From Flavobacterium ustbae (GTDB taxonomy: Bacteria; Bacteroidota; Bacteroidia; Flavobacteriales; Flavobacteriaceae): 64,000 nt of DNA. The translations under genes were made by a program, and so were the position numbers. Positions within the stretch are counted from its first letter, which is position 1. Each line of letters begins with the position of its first letter. The stretch lies in NCBI RefSeq assembly GCF_003946915.1, contig NZ_RPOC01000022.1, positions 1 through 64,000 on the forward strand, read 5' to 3'. Below are positions 1 through 8,578 of the stretch, piece by piece. The notes below the pieces were generated by a model. That model had not been told where the DNA came from. It did no database searches and was given only the letters and a program-made list of their open reading frames with translations.

Positions 1-357
1 AATGTACTTCATGAGTCATTTAGCCGCGAATCGACTCTCATCCTTTTCACTTTATTATATCCAAATATAGGTATTTGAAAGATTGATTTTATAACTATGC
101 AAACATAGGAGTTCGCAAAGTTGTTTTTTTACACAATCAATGTCTAACATAGCCCACGGTTTCAACCGTGGGTAGGCAGATTTTATAAATTGCTAAGGAT
201 ATTTGTGATTATTAAAACGTTCCCACGGTTGAAACCGTGGGCTATGTTTCTAATAGAAAATAAAAATCCTTGCGTGCTTTGCGGTTAAAAACACACAAGC
301 TAAGAACATGAAACTTGAAACCTGAAACAAAACAAACAAAATTCTTATCTTTACAAT
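1..357. other. Intergenic region with repeat fragments
   Basis: No convincing gene is visible here. The region holds the paired palindromic element described separately (146-248). Near 270-290 it also has a stretch reading as 'tgcgtgctttgcggtta', one of the 'ACCGCAAAG...' repeat remnants that recur at about 29.8 and 39.8 kb. A near-match to the Bacteroidota -7 box (TATCTTTA, 346-353) lies only 4 bases before the next start codon, so if it is used the transcript would be almost leaderless. Confidence 0.6.
146..248. repeat. Paired palindromic (BIME-like) intergenic element
   Basis: Two head-to-head copies of one palindrome, cccacggtttcaaccgtggg at 153-172 and its reverse complement at 222-241, are both flanked outward by 'aacatag'/'ctatgtt'. 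The two copies can form small hairpins or pair with each other. A diverged relative lies at 33808-33892. No coding potential is seen. Confidence 0.8.
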
Positions 358-987
358 ATGAAAATAGAAATTTGGTCGGACATCATGTGTCCGTTTTGTT
401 ATATCGGAAAAAGACAATTGGAAACTGCGCTTGCGGTATTTCCTAATGATGAATTTGAAATTGAATGGAAAAGCTTTCAGCTTGATCCAACGATCACTTC
501 ACAGCCAGACACAGACGTTTATACATTCTTAGCAGAAAGAAAAGGCATATCGGTTGAACAATCTAAAGAAATACATAAAAACGTTGCAGAACGAGCTAAA
601 AGCGTTGGTTTAGATTATAATTTTGACAAAGCCGTTATCTCGAATTCTTTAAATGCACATAGAATCATTCAATTGGCGAAAACTAAGAATATGGGCGATC
701 GAATGGAGGAAATTTTCTTTAAGGCTTATTTTACTGACGGACAAGATTTAAACGATGGTCCAACTTTAATTAAATTAGGAGTTCAAGCTGGTTTAGAAGA
801 AAACGAAATTAGAGAAGTTTTAGAAAGCGAAAATCTGTTTATTAAAGAAGTTCAGGCAGATATTAAAGAAGCAGCCGAAATTGGCGTTCAAGGTGTTCCT
901 TTCTTTGTATTTGATCGTAAATATGCAGTTTCGGGTGCGCAGCCTATTGAAACTTTTGTAAAAACAATTCAAGAAGTTTTAAAATAA
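358..987 (+). CDS. DsbA-family (FrnE-like) thiol oxidoreductase
   Basis: A thioredoxin-fold protein of the DsbA/FrnE group. The redox motif CPFC is at residues 11-14, directly after the first beta strand, and a 'GVPFF' stretch near residue 180 supplies the expected cis-proline loop. There is no signal peptide, so the protein should be cytoplasmic, as FrnE-type members are, and unlike periplasmic DsbA. FrnE relatives are often linked to oxidative stress or disulfide isomerisation; the substrate here is unknown. The gene is monocistronic, followed by a strong hairpin at 1009-1044. Its length (209 residues) is slightly short for the group but complete. Confidence 0.85.
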   Translation: MKIEIWSDIMCPFCYIGKRQLETALAVFPNDEFEIEWKSFQLDPTITSQPDTDVYTFLAERKGISVEQSKEIHKNVAERAKSVGLDYNFDKAVISNSLNAHRIIQLAKTKNMGDRMEEIFFKAYFTDGQDLNDGPTLIKLGVQAGLEENEIREVLESENLFIKEVQADIKEAAEIGVQGVPFFVFDRKYAVSGAQPIETFVKTIQEVLK

Positions 988-1008
988 ACTTTCTTATTAT
1001 TAAAACCT

Positions 1009-1044
1009 AAAAGCGTGCTGTCTACATTTAAACAGCACGCTTTT
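1009..1044 (+). terminator. Intrinsic terminator after the DsbA-like gene
   Basis: A perfect 13-bp stem (aaaagcgtgctgt / acagcacgctttt) with a 10-base loop ends in a T run. Because A and T runs flank both sides, it can also serve the convergent small minus-strand gene ending at 1077. Confidence 0.85.
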
Positions 1045-1076
1045 ATTATTTAGTTTCTTTTATAAACTAAAAATAA

Positions 1077-1205
1077 TTAATGATTTGCTCTACCTTTTGA
1101 ATCGTTAGATTTTGTAGCGCCTTTTCCTCTAGAACCAGTGGTTGATTTTTGAGTTTTTCCAGAATCTTTCATTCCAGATTTCGAATCTTTTCTTGAAGTT
1201 TCCAT
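1077..1205 (-). CDS. Small basic Ser/Gly/Lys-rich protein (42 aa)
   Basis: A 42-residue reading frame beginning METSRKDSKSGMKDSGK and ending GRANH. It is rich in Lys, Ser, Gly and Asp, with no hydrophobic core, so it is probably disordered. It starts with ATG at 1205 and ends at TAA 1077-1079, just before the hairpin at 1009-1044, which would work as its terminator. The composition recalls small stress-type or nucleic-acid-binding proteins, but I cannot assign a function. The start codon, length and terminator placement favour a real gene. Confidence 0.5.
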   Translation of the reverse strand: METSRKDSKSGMKDSGKTQKSTTGSRGKGATKSNDSKGRANH

Positions 1206-1429
1206 AATGTTATAATTTTTTAAATTATTAATATGCCAAAGTTGCAAAATACTTAAGTGCTTATTTTACAGAATTATATTTCTGTTTTATAAAATAAATA
1301 GTACCGTAAATAAGCCTCATAAATGAATCATGTAAGATTAAAAGTAAATCCTATAATTTTTTTAAGCGTCTAATTTTCAAATTTGTATATAGATTTTTTT
1401 TAAAGAATTACTAATTAAAAAAAGTAGCC

Positions 1430-1744
1430 ATGAAAAAAGATGCCAACAGCCGATACACCGCAAACATGAATGATTTTAAATGCAGTAAACCTGATCACAT
1501 TGACACTGCGCATGAAAATGAAGCATTGGATGAAGAATTTACTTCGGGACAAAATCCAGATACAAATTACAGATGTGATTATGATTCTGATGATGCCTAT
1601 GAAATCATAGAAAGCGGATTAAATCTGGCTGAAGACAATACTCCTTTTTCTAGCTATGATGAAACAAACCCTTATGACAGCTATAATCTAGATCATGAAG
1701 ATGATAAATATAATTGTCCTCCTTACAGAAATTTTGAACACTAA
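1430..1744 (+). CDS. Acidic hypothetical protein
   Basis: A 104-residue protein dominated by Asp, Glu, Asn and Tyr, with repeated 'DYDSDD', 'NPYDSYN' and 'DHEDDKYN' type segments. There is no signal peptide or membrane segment, so it looks largely disordered and acidic. I do not recognise a family. It lies 17 bases before the DUF202 membrane protein gene and is probably cotranscribed with it. Four cysteines are scattered rather than paired as a metal site. Confidence 0.6.
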   Translation: MKKDANSRYTANMNDFKCSKPDHIDTAHENEALDEEFTSGQNPDTNYRCDYDSDDAYEIIESGLNLAEDNTPFSSYDETNPYDSYNLDHEDDKYNCPPYRNFEH

Positions 1745-1761
1745 AAAATCGCCATACTACT

Positions 1762-2148
1762 ATGTCTCCAAAAAATGATCAGGAAATTATGAACGAATAC
1801 TTGTCTAATGAAAGAACTTTATTAGCATGGATTCGTACTGGAATCGGAATAATGGTTTTTGGATTTGTAGCGGTTAAATTTTCATTATTTCTAAAACAGC
1901 TTCCTGCTAAATATATTGCCGAAACTGTTGCACCAAATAGCAATTACACTATTTACTTAGGAATTGGATTATTGATAGCTGGCGCATTAACTATTTTGTT
2001 GTCTTATCTACGTTACACGCGCACGATCAAACTATTAAAAGCAGGAAGGTATCAGTATTCAACCGCAATGCTTACCTTTATTACAATGATGCTATTTGTA
2101 CTAAGCATATCACTAATAGCCTATCTAATTATAGCAGCAACCTCATAA
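1762..2148 (+). CDS. DUF202 / YidH-family membrane protein
   Basis: A 128-residue inner membrane protein with an N-terminal signature 'NEYLSNERTLLAWIRTGIG' typical of DUF202 (YidH) proteins. Three hydrophobic segments follow, at about residues 25-45, 65-85 and 100-125. The conserved 'ERTxLAW(I/V)RT' stretch sits just before the first membrane helix. The biochemical role of the family is not well established. It follows the acidic gene at 17 bases and precedes the exonuclease gene by 39 bases, so some readthrough into the repair genes is possible. Confidence 0.85.
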   Translation: MSPKNDQEIMNEYLSNERTLLAWIRTGIGIMVFGFVAVKFSLFLKQLPAKYIAETVAPNSNYTIYLGIGLLIAGALTILLSYLRYTRTIKLLKAGRYQYSTAMLTFITMMLFVLSISLIAYLIIAATS

Positions 2149-2187
2149 AAATTGACACATTATCCAATTTTCTAATTATCTAATTGA

Positions 2188-3192
2188 ATGAATCCGCCAT
2201 TACTAGAATTTAATGATAAAGGAATTTACTGCCATCAAGCAGATGTATATCTTGATCCATGGCGGCCAGTCAAAAATGCAATTATTACACATGGTCACTC
2301 TGATCACTCGCGATGGGGACATGAAAATTATATCACCCATTATTCCAATGTTCCAATTATTAAATATCGTCTTGGCGAAATAAATGTTACAGGCAAGAAC
2401 TGGAATGAAACTTTTACGATAAATGGAGTAAAATTCTCTTTTCATCCTGCGGGACATATTATTGGTTCTGCTCAAATAAGAGTGGAATATAAAGGCGAAA
2501 TTTGGGTTTTTACTGGCGATTATAAAACAGAAGACGACGGAATTTCAGTTCCGTATGAAGTTGTAAAATGCCATTCTTTTATAACCGAATGCACCTTTGG
2601 ACTTCCGGCTTTTAAATGGGAACCGCAAACCGATGTAATGACCGATATTAATAATTGGTGGGCAGAAAATCGTGCGGAAGGAAAAACGTCTGTTCTTTTT
2701 GGTTATTCTTTAGGAAAAGCACAGCGCTTATTAAAATATCTTGACCCAAGTATTGGCCAAATCTACACGCATGGCGCGATTGAAAACATGACCAATATTG
2801 TTCGTCCGCAAATTGAATTGCCCCCGACTACCAGAGTTACTGTCGAAACTAAAAAAGAAGATTTGTTGGGTAATATTGTCATTGCACCTCCAAGTGCACA
2901 CGGAAGTTCTTGGATTAGAAGGATGACTCCATTTGTAACCGGAACTGCAAGCGGCTGGATGGCTTTTCGCGGAGCAAGACGCAGACGAGCTGTTGACAGA
3001 GGTTTTGTGCTGAGTGATCACTGCGATTGGACAGGATTATTAGAAAGCATAAAAGCAACTGGCGCTGAAAAGGTAATTTGTACCCACGGATATTCGGATA
3101 TTTTTTCCAGATACCTCAGAGAATTAGGCTACGACGCCCGAACAGCTCACACGCAATATGATGGAGAAACGAATGACAGTGATGAATTATGA
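2188..3192 (+). CDS. Ligase-associated MBL-fold DNA exonuclease
   Basis: A 334-residue metallo-beta-lactamase/beta-CASP-type nuclease of the kind associated with bacterial ATP-dependent DNA ligases. The metal motif HGHSDH is at residues 35-40, followed by 'HPAGHIIGSAQI' (second metal His), 'FTGDY' and a late 'VLSDHCDW' block, the usual order for the SNM1/DRMBL-like group. It heads a four-gene set with the ligase (3364), DEXH helicase (5247) and PdeM-type phosphoesterase (7713), in the canonical composition of the ligase-associated DNA damage response system. A 14-bp minisatellite separates it from the ligase. Confidence 0.9.
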   Translation: MNPPLLEFNDKGIYCHQADVYLDPWRPVKNAIITHGHSDHSRWGHENYITHYSNVPIIKYRLGEINVTGKNWNETFTINGVKFSFHPAGHIIGSAQIRVEYKGEIWVFTGDYKTEDDGISVPYEVVKCHSFITECTFGLPAFKWEPQTDVMTDINNWWAENRAEGKTSVLFGYSLGKAQRLLKYLDPSIGQIYTHGAIENMTNIVRPQIELPPTTRVTVETKKEDLLGNIVIAPPSAHGSSWIRRMTPFVTGTASGWMAFRGARRRRAVDRGFVLSDHCDWTGLLESIKATGAEKVICTHGYSDIFSRYLRELGYDARTAHTQYDGETNDSDEL

Positions 3193-3233
3193 ATTATAAA
3201 ATAAATTATGAATTATGAATTCAACTAACAACT

Positions 3234-3360
3234 CATAACTAATAACCCATAACTAATAACCCATAACTAATAACCCATAACTAATAACCCATAACTAATA
3301 ACCCATAACTAATAACCCATAACTAATAACCCATAACTAATAACCCATAACCCATAACTC
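3234..3360. repeat. 14-bp tandem repeat (minisatellite)
   Basis: Eight consecutive 14-base units reading cataactaataacc start at 3234, 3248, 3262, 3276, 3290, 3304, 3318 and 3332, followed by a shorter variant tail that runs up to the ligase start codon. Units are essentially identical, which suggests recent slippage or homogenisation. The same words (cataact, cataacc) make up the larger array at 54261-54590. The array occupies almost the entire spacer between exonuclease and ligase genes. Confidence 0.9.
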
Positions 3361-3363
3361 AAA

Positions 3364-4965
3364 ATGAAAAACTTTGCCGAACTTATAAAAACCTTAGATA
3401 GTTCTAATAAAACATCGGTAAAAGTTGATGCGCTGACTAATTATTTCTTGAAAGCAAGCGATGAAGACAAAGTTTGGACCATTGCTATACTTTCGCATCG
3501 CCGCCCTCCCCGACCAGTTAATACGACTTTATTGCGTTTATGGGCAAACGAACTCGCCAATATTCCGCTTTGGCTGTTTGAAGAAAGCTATCACATCGTA
3601 GGCGATTTAGCCGAAACCATTGCGCTTGTTATTCCGACCACAAAAGAACATTCCGATAAAAGTCTGACGGAATATTTGCAGGAAATAGTTGCTTTGAAAA
3701 AGAAAACAGATTCGGAGAAAAAAGAATATTTACAGACCAATTGGCTGAATTTGAATTATTACGAACGATTCGTTTTCACTAAATTAATCACTGGCAGTTT
3801 CAGAATTGGTTTAAGTCAGAAACTGATGACAAGAGCACTTTCAAAAGCTGAAAATATTGATGAAGACACGCTGGCCTATAAATTAATGGGCGACTGGAAT
3901 CCGAATACGGTTACGTTTCAAGAATTAATTTTAGACGAAAAAAGCAGCGATTATTTATCTAAACCGTATCCTTTTTATTTGGCTTATCCAATCGAAGGCG
4001 AACTAGAAAATTTAGGAAATCCAGAAGATTGGAGCGCCGAACATAAATGGGATGGCATACGCTCGCAAACCATAATTCGAGACAACGAAATTTATGTCTG
4101 GAGCCGTGGTGAAGAGTTAGTAACAGATAAATATCCCGAATTCAGTTCTTTTCTAGGCATTATTCCAAACGGAACTGTTATTGACGGTGAAATTCTTCCG
4201 TTCATAGAAAATCAAATCGGCACTTTTAATGATTTACAAACCAGAATTGGGCGAAAAAATGTTTCTGCTTCTGTTTTAAAGAAAACGCCAGTAATTATCA
4301 AAGCCTACGATTTATTGGAATGGCAAGGAAATGATATTCGAAATCTTCCTTACGAAGAACGTCGTAATTTATTAGAAGAACTTTTTACCACTCTATTAGG
4401 AAAAGATATTCCGTTGCAGCTTTCTGAGAGGGTTACTTTTTCGACTTGGGAAGACATTGCAAACGAAAGGTTAAAATCTCGCGAAATGAAAAGCGAAGGT
4501 TTAATGCTGAAACGAAAAGATTCTCCGTATTTGGTTGGAAGAAAAAAAGGCGATTGGTGGAAATGGAAAATCGAACCTTTAACGATAGATGCAGTCCTCA
4601 CCTACGCCATGCGCGGCCACGGAAGACGATCTAATCTATTTACTGATTACACTTTTGCGCTTTGGCAGGAAAACGAAAATAACGAACGCGAGCTCGTCAC
4701 TTTCGCGAAGGCGTATTCTGGTTTAACAGATGCTGAATTCAGAATGGTAGACGATTTTATCAAAAAAAATACATTAGAAAGATTTGGCCCCGTAAGAAGT
4801 GTGACTCCAAAATTGGTTTTTGAAATTGGTTTTGAAGGAATTGCACTTTCTAAAAGACATAAAAGTGGTGTTGCTACCCGATTTCCTAGAATTTTAAGAT
4901 GGAGGCATGATAAAAAAATTGAAGAGGCTAATTCTATTGAGGATTTAAAGAATATGATTGTTTAG
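3364..4965 (+). CDS. ATP-dependent DNA ligase (ligase-associated repair cluster)
   Basis: A 533-residue ATP-dependent ligase. The adenylation motif is EHKWDGIR with the nucleophile Lys at about residue 228. Later motifs include 'GTVIDGEILPF', 'SEGLMLKRKDSPYLVGRK' and 'DWWKWKIEP' (nucleotidyltransferase motifs III-V), and the C-terminal OB-fold contains 'FEIGFEGIALSKRHKSGVATRFPRI' type sequence. The first 200 residues form the helical DNA-binding domain seen in bacterial ligases of the LigB/LigC2-like class. It seals nicks in repair rather than replacing the NAD-dependent replicative ligase, which should be elsewhere. It is bracketed by its usual partners, the exonuclease and helicase. Confidence 0.92.
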   Translation: MKNFAELIKTLDSSNKTSVKVDALTNYFLKASDEDKVWTIAILSHRRPPRPVNTTLLRLWANELANIPLWLFEESYHIVGDLAETIALVIPTTKEHSDKSLTEYLQEIVALKKKTDSEKKEYLQTNWLNLNYYERFVFTKLITGSFRIGLSQKLMTRALSKAENIDEDTLAYKLMGDWNPNTVTFQELILDEKSSDYLSKPYPFYLAYPIEGELENLGNPEDWSAEHKWDGIRSQTIIRDNEIYVWSRGEELVTDKYPEFSSFLGIIPNGTVIDGEILPFIENQIGTFNDLQTRIGRKNVSASVLKKTPVIIKAYDLLEWQGNDIRNLPYEERRNLLEELFTTLLGKDIPLQLSERVTFSTWEDIANERLKSREMKSEGLMLKRKDSPYLVGRKKGDWWKWKIEPLTIDAVLTYAMRGHGRRSNLFTDYTFALWQENENNERELVTFAKAYSGLTDAEFRMVDDFIKKNTLERFGPVRSVTPKLVFEIGFEGIALSKRHKSGVATRFPRILRWRHDKKIEEANSIEDLKNMIV

Positions 4966-5246
4966 GGGATTTTTAAACACATAGAGACATAGTTTTCGTG
5001 GTGCTGATAAAAAGGCGTTTCACTTGGTTTGAATGCACATAGTACGCTTGTCCTCCTGAGCGAAGTCGAAGGACAGGTTAGAAACTCCACAATCAAAATC
5101 GCCAATCTTTGTAGAGCACTTGCGTGTCCTTCGACTCCGCTCAGGATGACAAAAATGAACAAAAAAACTTTGCGACTCAGCGACTTTGCGAGATTTAAAA
5201 AAACTTCGAGCCTTAGCGCCTTCGTGGCAAAACAAAAAAATAAAAA
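4966..5246. repeat. Intergenic repeat cluster with inverted repeat
   Basis: This spacer between ligase and helicase is built from dispersed-repeat fragments. It starts with 'aaacacatagagacatag' (4975-4992), a variant of the arms at 39881 and 52214. A 22-bp inverted repeat follows, tcctgagcgaagtcgaagga at 5054 against tccttcgactccgctcagga near 5126-5145 with one mismatch. Then come stretches reading 'gcgactcagcgactttgcga' and 'gccttagcgccttcgtggc'. Short reading frames across it are by-products of the repeats. The operon may be read through it. Confidence 0.7.
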
Positions 5247-7706
5247 ATGAATAGAGAAGAGTTATTTACGATCGCCAATAATTGGTTTAAAAGTCAGGGA
5301 TGGAAACCTTTTCCGTTTCAGACTCAGACGTGGACCGCTTTTCTGCAAGGAAAAAATGGCTTATTGAATGCCCCAACTGGAAGTGGGAAAACCTATGCGC
5401 TTTGGCTTCCGATCATTTTAAATTATATTAAAGAAAATCCGAATTATAAAACAAAACATAATACTGGTTTAAAAGCCATTTGGATTACACCGCTTCGCTC
5501 TTTATCTGTCGAAATAAAACAAGCGGCAGAAAGAGTTCTTAATGATTTGGATATTCCAATGACAGTCGGAATTCGTACAGGTGATACTTCTTCGGCAGAA
5601 AGAGCCAAACAAAAAGGCAAAATGCCCGATTTATTAATTACTACTCCAGAAAGTCTGCAATTGCTTTTGGCTTCCAAAGGTTATGCAAATACTTTCAAAA
5701 ATTGCAGCTCGATTGTAATTGATGAATGGCACGAATTGCTTGGAACAAAACGTGGCGTGCAAATCGAATTGGCATTATCTAGATTAAAGACAATTGCTAA
5801 AAATTTACGCATTTGGGGAATTTCTGCTACAATTGGCAATTTACAGCAAGCACAAGAAGTTTTGCTTGGCGTAGATTCTGAAGCTTTCAATAATTCTGTT
5901 TTGATTAAAGCAGTTATTCATAAAAAAATAAAAGTGGTTTCTATTATTCCCGAAAAAATGGATACGTATCCGTGGCGCGGACATATGGGATTGCACTTAA
6001 TTGATGAAGCGGCAAAAATTATCAAATCCAGTAAAACTACATTGATTTTTACAAACGTTCGTTCGGCTTGTGAAATCTGGTATCAGCGATTGCTCGAAAA
6101 ATATCCTGAATTTGCTGGAGAGATGGCGATGCATCACGGAAGCATTGACCGAGAAACTCGTCTTTGGGTTGAAAATGCTATTCGAAATGAGGAATTAAAA
6201 GTAGTAGTCTGTACTTCGAGTCTAGATTTGGGAGTTGACTTTGCTCCTGTAGAATCAATTATTCAAGTTGGCGGACCAAAAGGCGTGGCTCGTTTCATGC
6301 AGCGCGCCGGACGAAGCGGACATCAGCCTGGAAAAGAAAGTGTTATTTATTTTTTGGCTACACACGCTATCGAACTTATAGAAGCTTCGGCTTTAAAAAA
6401 AGCGGTTGAGAACAGTGTAATTGAAGATCGTGTTCCGTATTTAAACAGTTGGGATGTTTTAGTTCAATATCTCAATACTTTAGCGGTTTCTGACGGATTT
6501 TATCCTAACGAAATTTATAAAGAAATTCAAGGCACTTTTAGCTATCAAACGATTACATCAGAAAACTGGAACTGGATTTTAAATTTTATTACACAAGGTA
6601 GTCAAAGTCTACATGCTTATGACGAATTTAAAAAAGTAGAAATCGACGAAAACGGCTGTTATAAAATTAATAGTCGAATGATTGCCATGCATCACAGAAT
6701 GCAGATTGGCACTATTGTGGGAGACGCTGTTATGAATGTCAAATTTCTGAGCGGCGGTTATATTGGAACGATTGAAGAATGGTTTATTTCGAAACTGAAG
6801 CCAGGCGACACTTTCATTTTCGCAGGAAAAAAACTCGAATTATTCAAAATCAGAAATATGCAGGTTTTGGTTAAAAAGGCAAGTCCTAAGAAAGAATCAA
6901 AAATAGCGAGTTGGATGGGCGGACGTTTAGCACTTTCTTCTCAAATGAGCGAATTGCTTCGAAAAGAATTATATCGTGCCAATACCGATAATCTTTCGCC
7001 AGAATTAAAAGCTTTACACCCTTTATTTCAAAGACAGCGAAAAGAATCTATTGTGCCAAGTTCCGACGAATTCTTGATTGAAACTTTCAAAACACGAGAA
7101 GGCTATCATGCCATTTTTTATCCTTTTGAAGGCCGTTTTGTACATGAAGCGCTGGCAAGTCTATTGGCCTTCAGAATTAGTTTGTTACAATCGATCACTT
7201 TTTCTCTGGCTTATAATGATTATGGTTTTGAATTGCTTTCGGATCAGGAAATAGATATAGAAGCCGTTTTAGACAATAATCTCTTTTCAACCGAATATGT
7301 TCATCATGATTTGCAGAAAAGCTTAAATTCGACTGAAATGGCAAGAAGAAAATTTAGAGATATTGCGGTAATCTCAGGATTAGTTTTTACAGGATTTCCA
7401 GGAAAAATGGTAAAAACCAAACATTTGCAAAGCGGTTCTCAATTATTATTTGAAGTTTTTAGGGATTTTGAGCCCGATAATCTATTATTGCACCAAGCTT
7501 ATCGTGAAACATTTGAGCATCAATTGGAAGAAGGACGTTTAATTTTAGCTTTAGAAAGAATTGCCAATCAGAGTATTATTTGGAAACAATGTGTAAAGCC
7601 AACACCATTTAGTTTCCCAATTATTACAGATCGATTAAGAGAAAAATTATCGAGTGAAACCTTAGCCGAAAGAATCCAGAAAATGACTGCTTCTTACCTG
7701 AAATAA
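5247..7706 (+). CDS. Ligase-associated DEXH-box (Lhr-like) helicase
   Basis: An 819-residue superfamily 2 helicase. Walker A is APTGSGKT at residues 42-49, motif II is DEWH at about 158-161, motif III is SATIG, and motifs V/VI are 'SSLDLGVDF' and 'RFMQRAGRSGH'. The C-terminal 400 residues match the winged-helix and Lhr-core style extension found in ligase-associated helicases, including 'AWMGGRLALSSQMS'-like sequence ('SWMGGR' here). It presumably unwinds or translocates on DNA to expose ends for the exonuclease and ligase. The next gene, pdeM, begins only 6 bases downstream, showing the operon. Confidence 0.9.
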   Translation: MNREELFTIANNWFKSQGWKPFPFQTQTWTAFLQGKNGLLNAPTGSGKTYALWLPIILNYIKENPNYKTKHNTGLKAIWITPLRSLSVEIKQAAERVLNDLDIPMTVGIRTGDTSSAERAKQKGKMPDLLITTPESLQLLLASKGYANTFKNCSSIVIDEWHELLGTKRGVQIELALSRLKTIAKNLRIWGISATIGNLQQAQEVLLGVDSEAFNNSVLIKAVIHKKIKVVSIIPEKMDTYPWRGHMGLHLIDEAAKIIKSSKTTLIFTNVRSACEIWYQRLLEKYPEFAGEMAMHHGSIDRETRLWVENAIRNEELKVVVCTSSLDLGVDFAPVESIIQVGGPKGVARFMQRAGRSGHQPGKESVIYFLATHAIELIEASALKKAVENSVIEDRVPYLNSWDVLVQYLNTLAVSDGFYPNEIYKEIQGTFSYQTITSENWNWILNFITQGSQSLHAYDEFKKVEIDENGCYKINSRMIAMHHRMQIGTIVGDAVMNVKFLSGGYIGTIEEWFISKLKPGDTFIFAGKKLELFKIRNMQVLVKKASPKKESKIASWMGGRLALSSQMSELLRKELYRANTDNLSPELKALHPLFQRQRKESIVPSSDEFLIETFKTREGYHAIFYPFEGRFVHEALASLLAFRISLLQSITFSLAYNDYGFELLSDQEIDIEAVLDNNLFSTEYVHHDLQKSLNSTEMARRKFRDIAVISGLVFTGFPGKMVKTKHLQSGSQLLFEVFRDFEPDNLLLHQAYRETFEHQLEEGRLILALERIANQSIIWKQCVKPTPFSFPIITDRLREKLSSETLAERIQKMTASYLK

Positions 7707-7712
7707 CCACTT

Positions 7713-8354
7713 ATGAAAATTCAAATATTAAACGAAACTTTTACGCTTCATCCAAGCGGAGCAGTTTTTTGGGAAGATCAAAACATTTTAATTATTTCTG
7801 ATGTCCATTTGGGCAAAGTATCTCATTTTAGAAAACACGGAATAGCAATTCCGCAAAATGCTGTTGCAGAAAACTTTAAAAGATTAACTGACGTTATTGA
7901 ACATTTTTGCCCTGAAAAAGTGATTTTTCTCGGAGACTTATTTCATAGCGCTAAAAATACGGAATGGAATTTATTTGAAAACTGGGTTACAAAATGCAAA
8001 AGCCAATTAATTCTTGTTGCTGGAAATCACGATATTATTGATGAAAAACATTATCATCAAATTGGAATTTCTGTTTTACAAGTCATAGAAATTGGCAATT
8101 TTTTGTTTACACATCATCCGACAGAAAAAGAAAATCTTTTTAATTTTTCGGGACATATTCATCCGGGAATCACCCTGCGTGGTTTGGGAATGCAAAGTTT
8201 AAAATTGCGCTGTTTTTTTCACAAATCCAATCAAATGATTTTGCCTGCGTTTGGCGAATTTACCGGAAAATTTATTTTAAGACCAGAAACAGACCATATC
8301 GTTTATGCTATTGCTGGAAATGAAGTTGTTTTAATAAATAGAAAAGAGACTTAA
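7713..8354 (+). CDS. Ligase-associated metallophosphoesterase PdeM
   Basis: A 213-residue calcineurin-like phosphoesterase. Metal motifs appear in order: D30-x-H32 ('SDVHLG'), 'LGDLFH' with D75, 'GNHD' at 104-107, 'THHP' and 'SGHIHPG'. The size and motif set fit PdeM, the endonuclease/phosphoesterase member of the ligase-associated DNA damage response quartet. It ends the four-gene cluster. Nothing is missing from the active site. Confidence 0.9.
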   Translation: MKIQILNETFTLHPSGAVFWEDQNILIISDVHLGKVSHFRKHGIAIPQNAVAENFKRLTDVIEHFCPEKVIFLGDLFHSAKNTEWNLFENWVTKCKSQLILVAGNHDIIDEKHYHQIGISVLQVIEIGNFLFTHHPTEKENLFNFSGHIHPGITLRGLGMQSLKLRCFFHKSNQMILPAFGEFTGKFILRPETDHIVYAIAGNEVVLINRKET

Positions 8355-8543
8355 GTCTATAAAACTATATGAATTTATTTACTTATTTAAATTACCTAAA
8401 ATAATTGCAAGCATTATTTAAATTAAAATTTGAAATATATTAATCTAATCAACAGATAATAAGCGCATTTAAAAAAGTAAAAAATATCTTTTCATTTCTT
8501 ATTGATTTTAATAATTCTTTTCTTCTTTTATGAAATAAATTTA

Positions 8544-8551
8544 TATATTTG
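8544..8551 (+). promoter_or_regulatory. Bacteroidota -7 promoter box for the stressosome operon
   Basis: TATATTTG is a full match to TAnnTTTG. Transcription would begin about 7 bases downstream (near 8558). This overlaps a possible upstream TTG start (8549) and therefore supports the ATG at 8579 as the true start of the RsbR-like gene. No clear -33 TTG at 17-23 bases is visible. Confidence 0.5.
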
Positions 8552-8578
8552 ATAGAGAAAAATCCAAATTACAGCAAA

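Noticed and set aside
3234..3360. Tandem repeats as CRISPR or coding repeats
   Set aside because: The 14-base unit is too short, has no spacers, and its reading frames contain frequent stops.
5029..5250. 73-residue frame before the helicase
   Set aside because: It runs through dispersed repeat sequence and an inverted repeat; no family-like pattern is seen.
8549..8578. TTG start for the RsbR-like gene
   Set aside because: It overlaps an exact -7 promoter box, so the codon would probably lie upstream of the transcript start; ATG 8579 fits.
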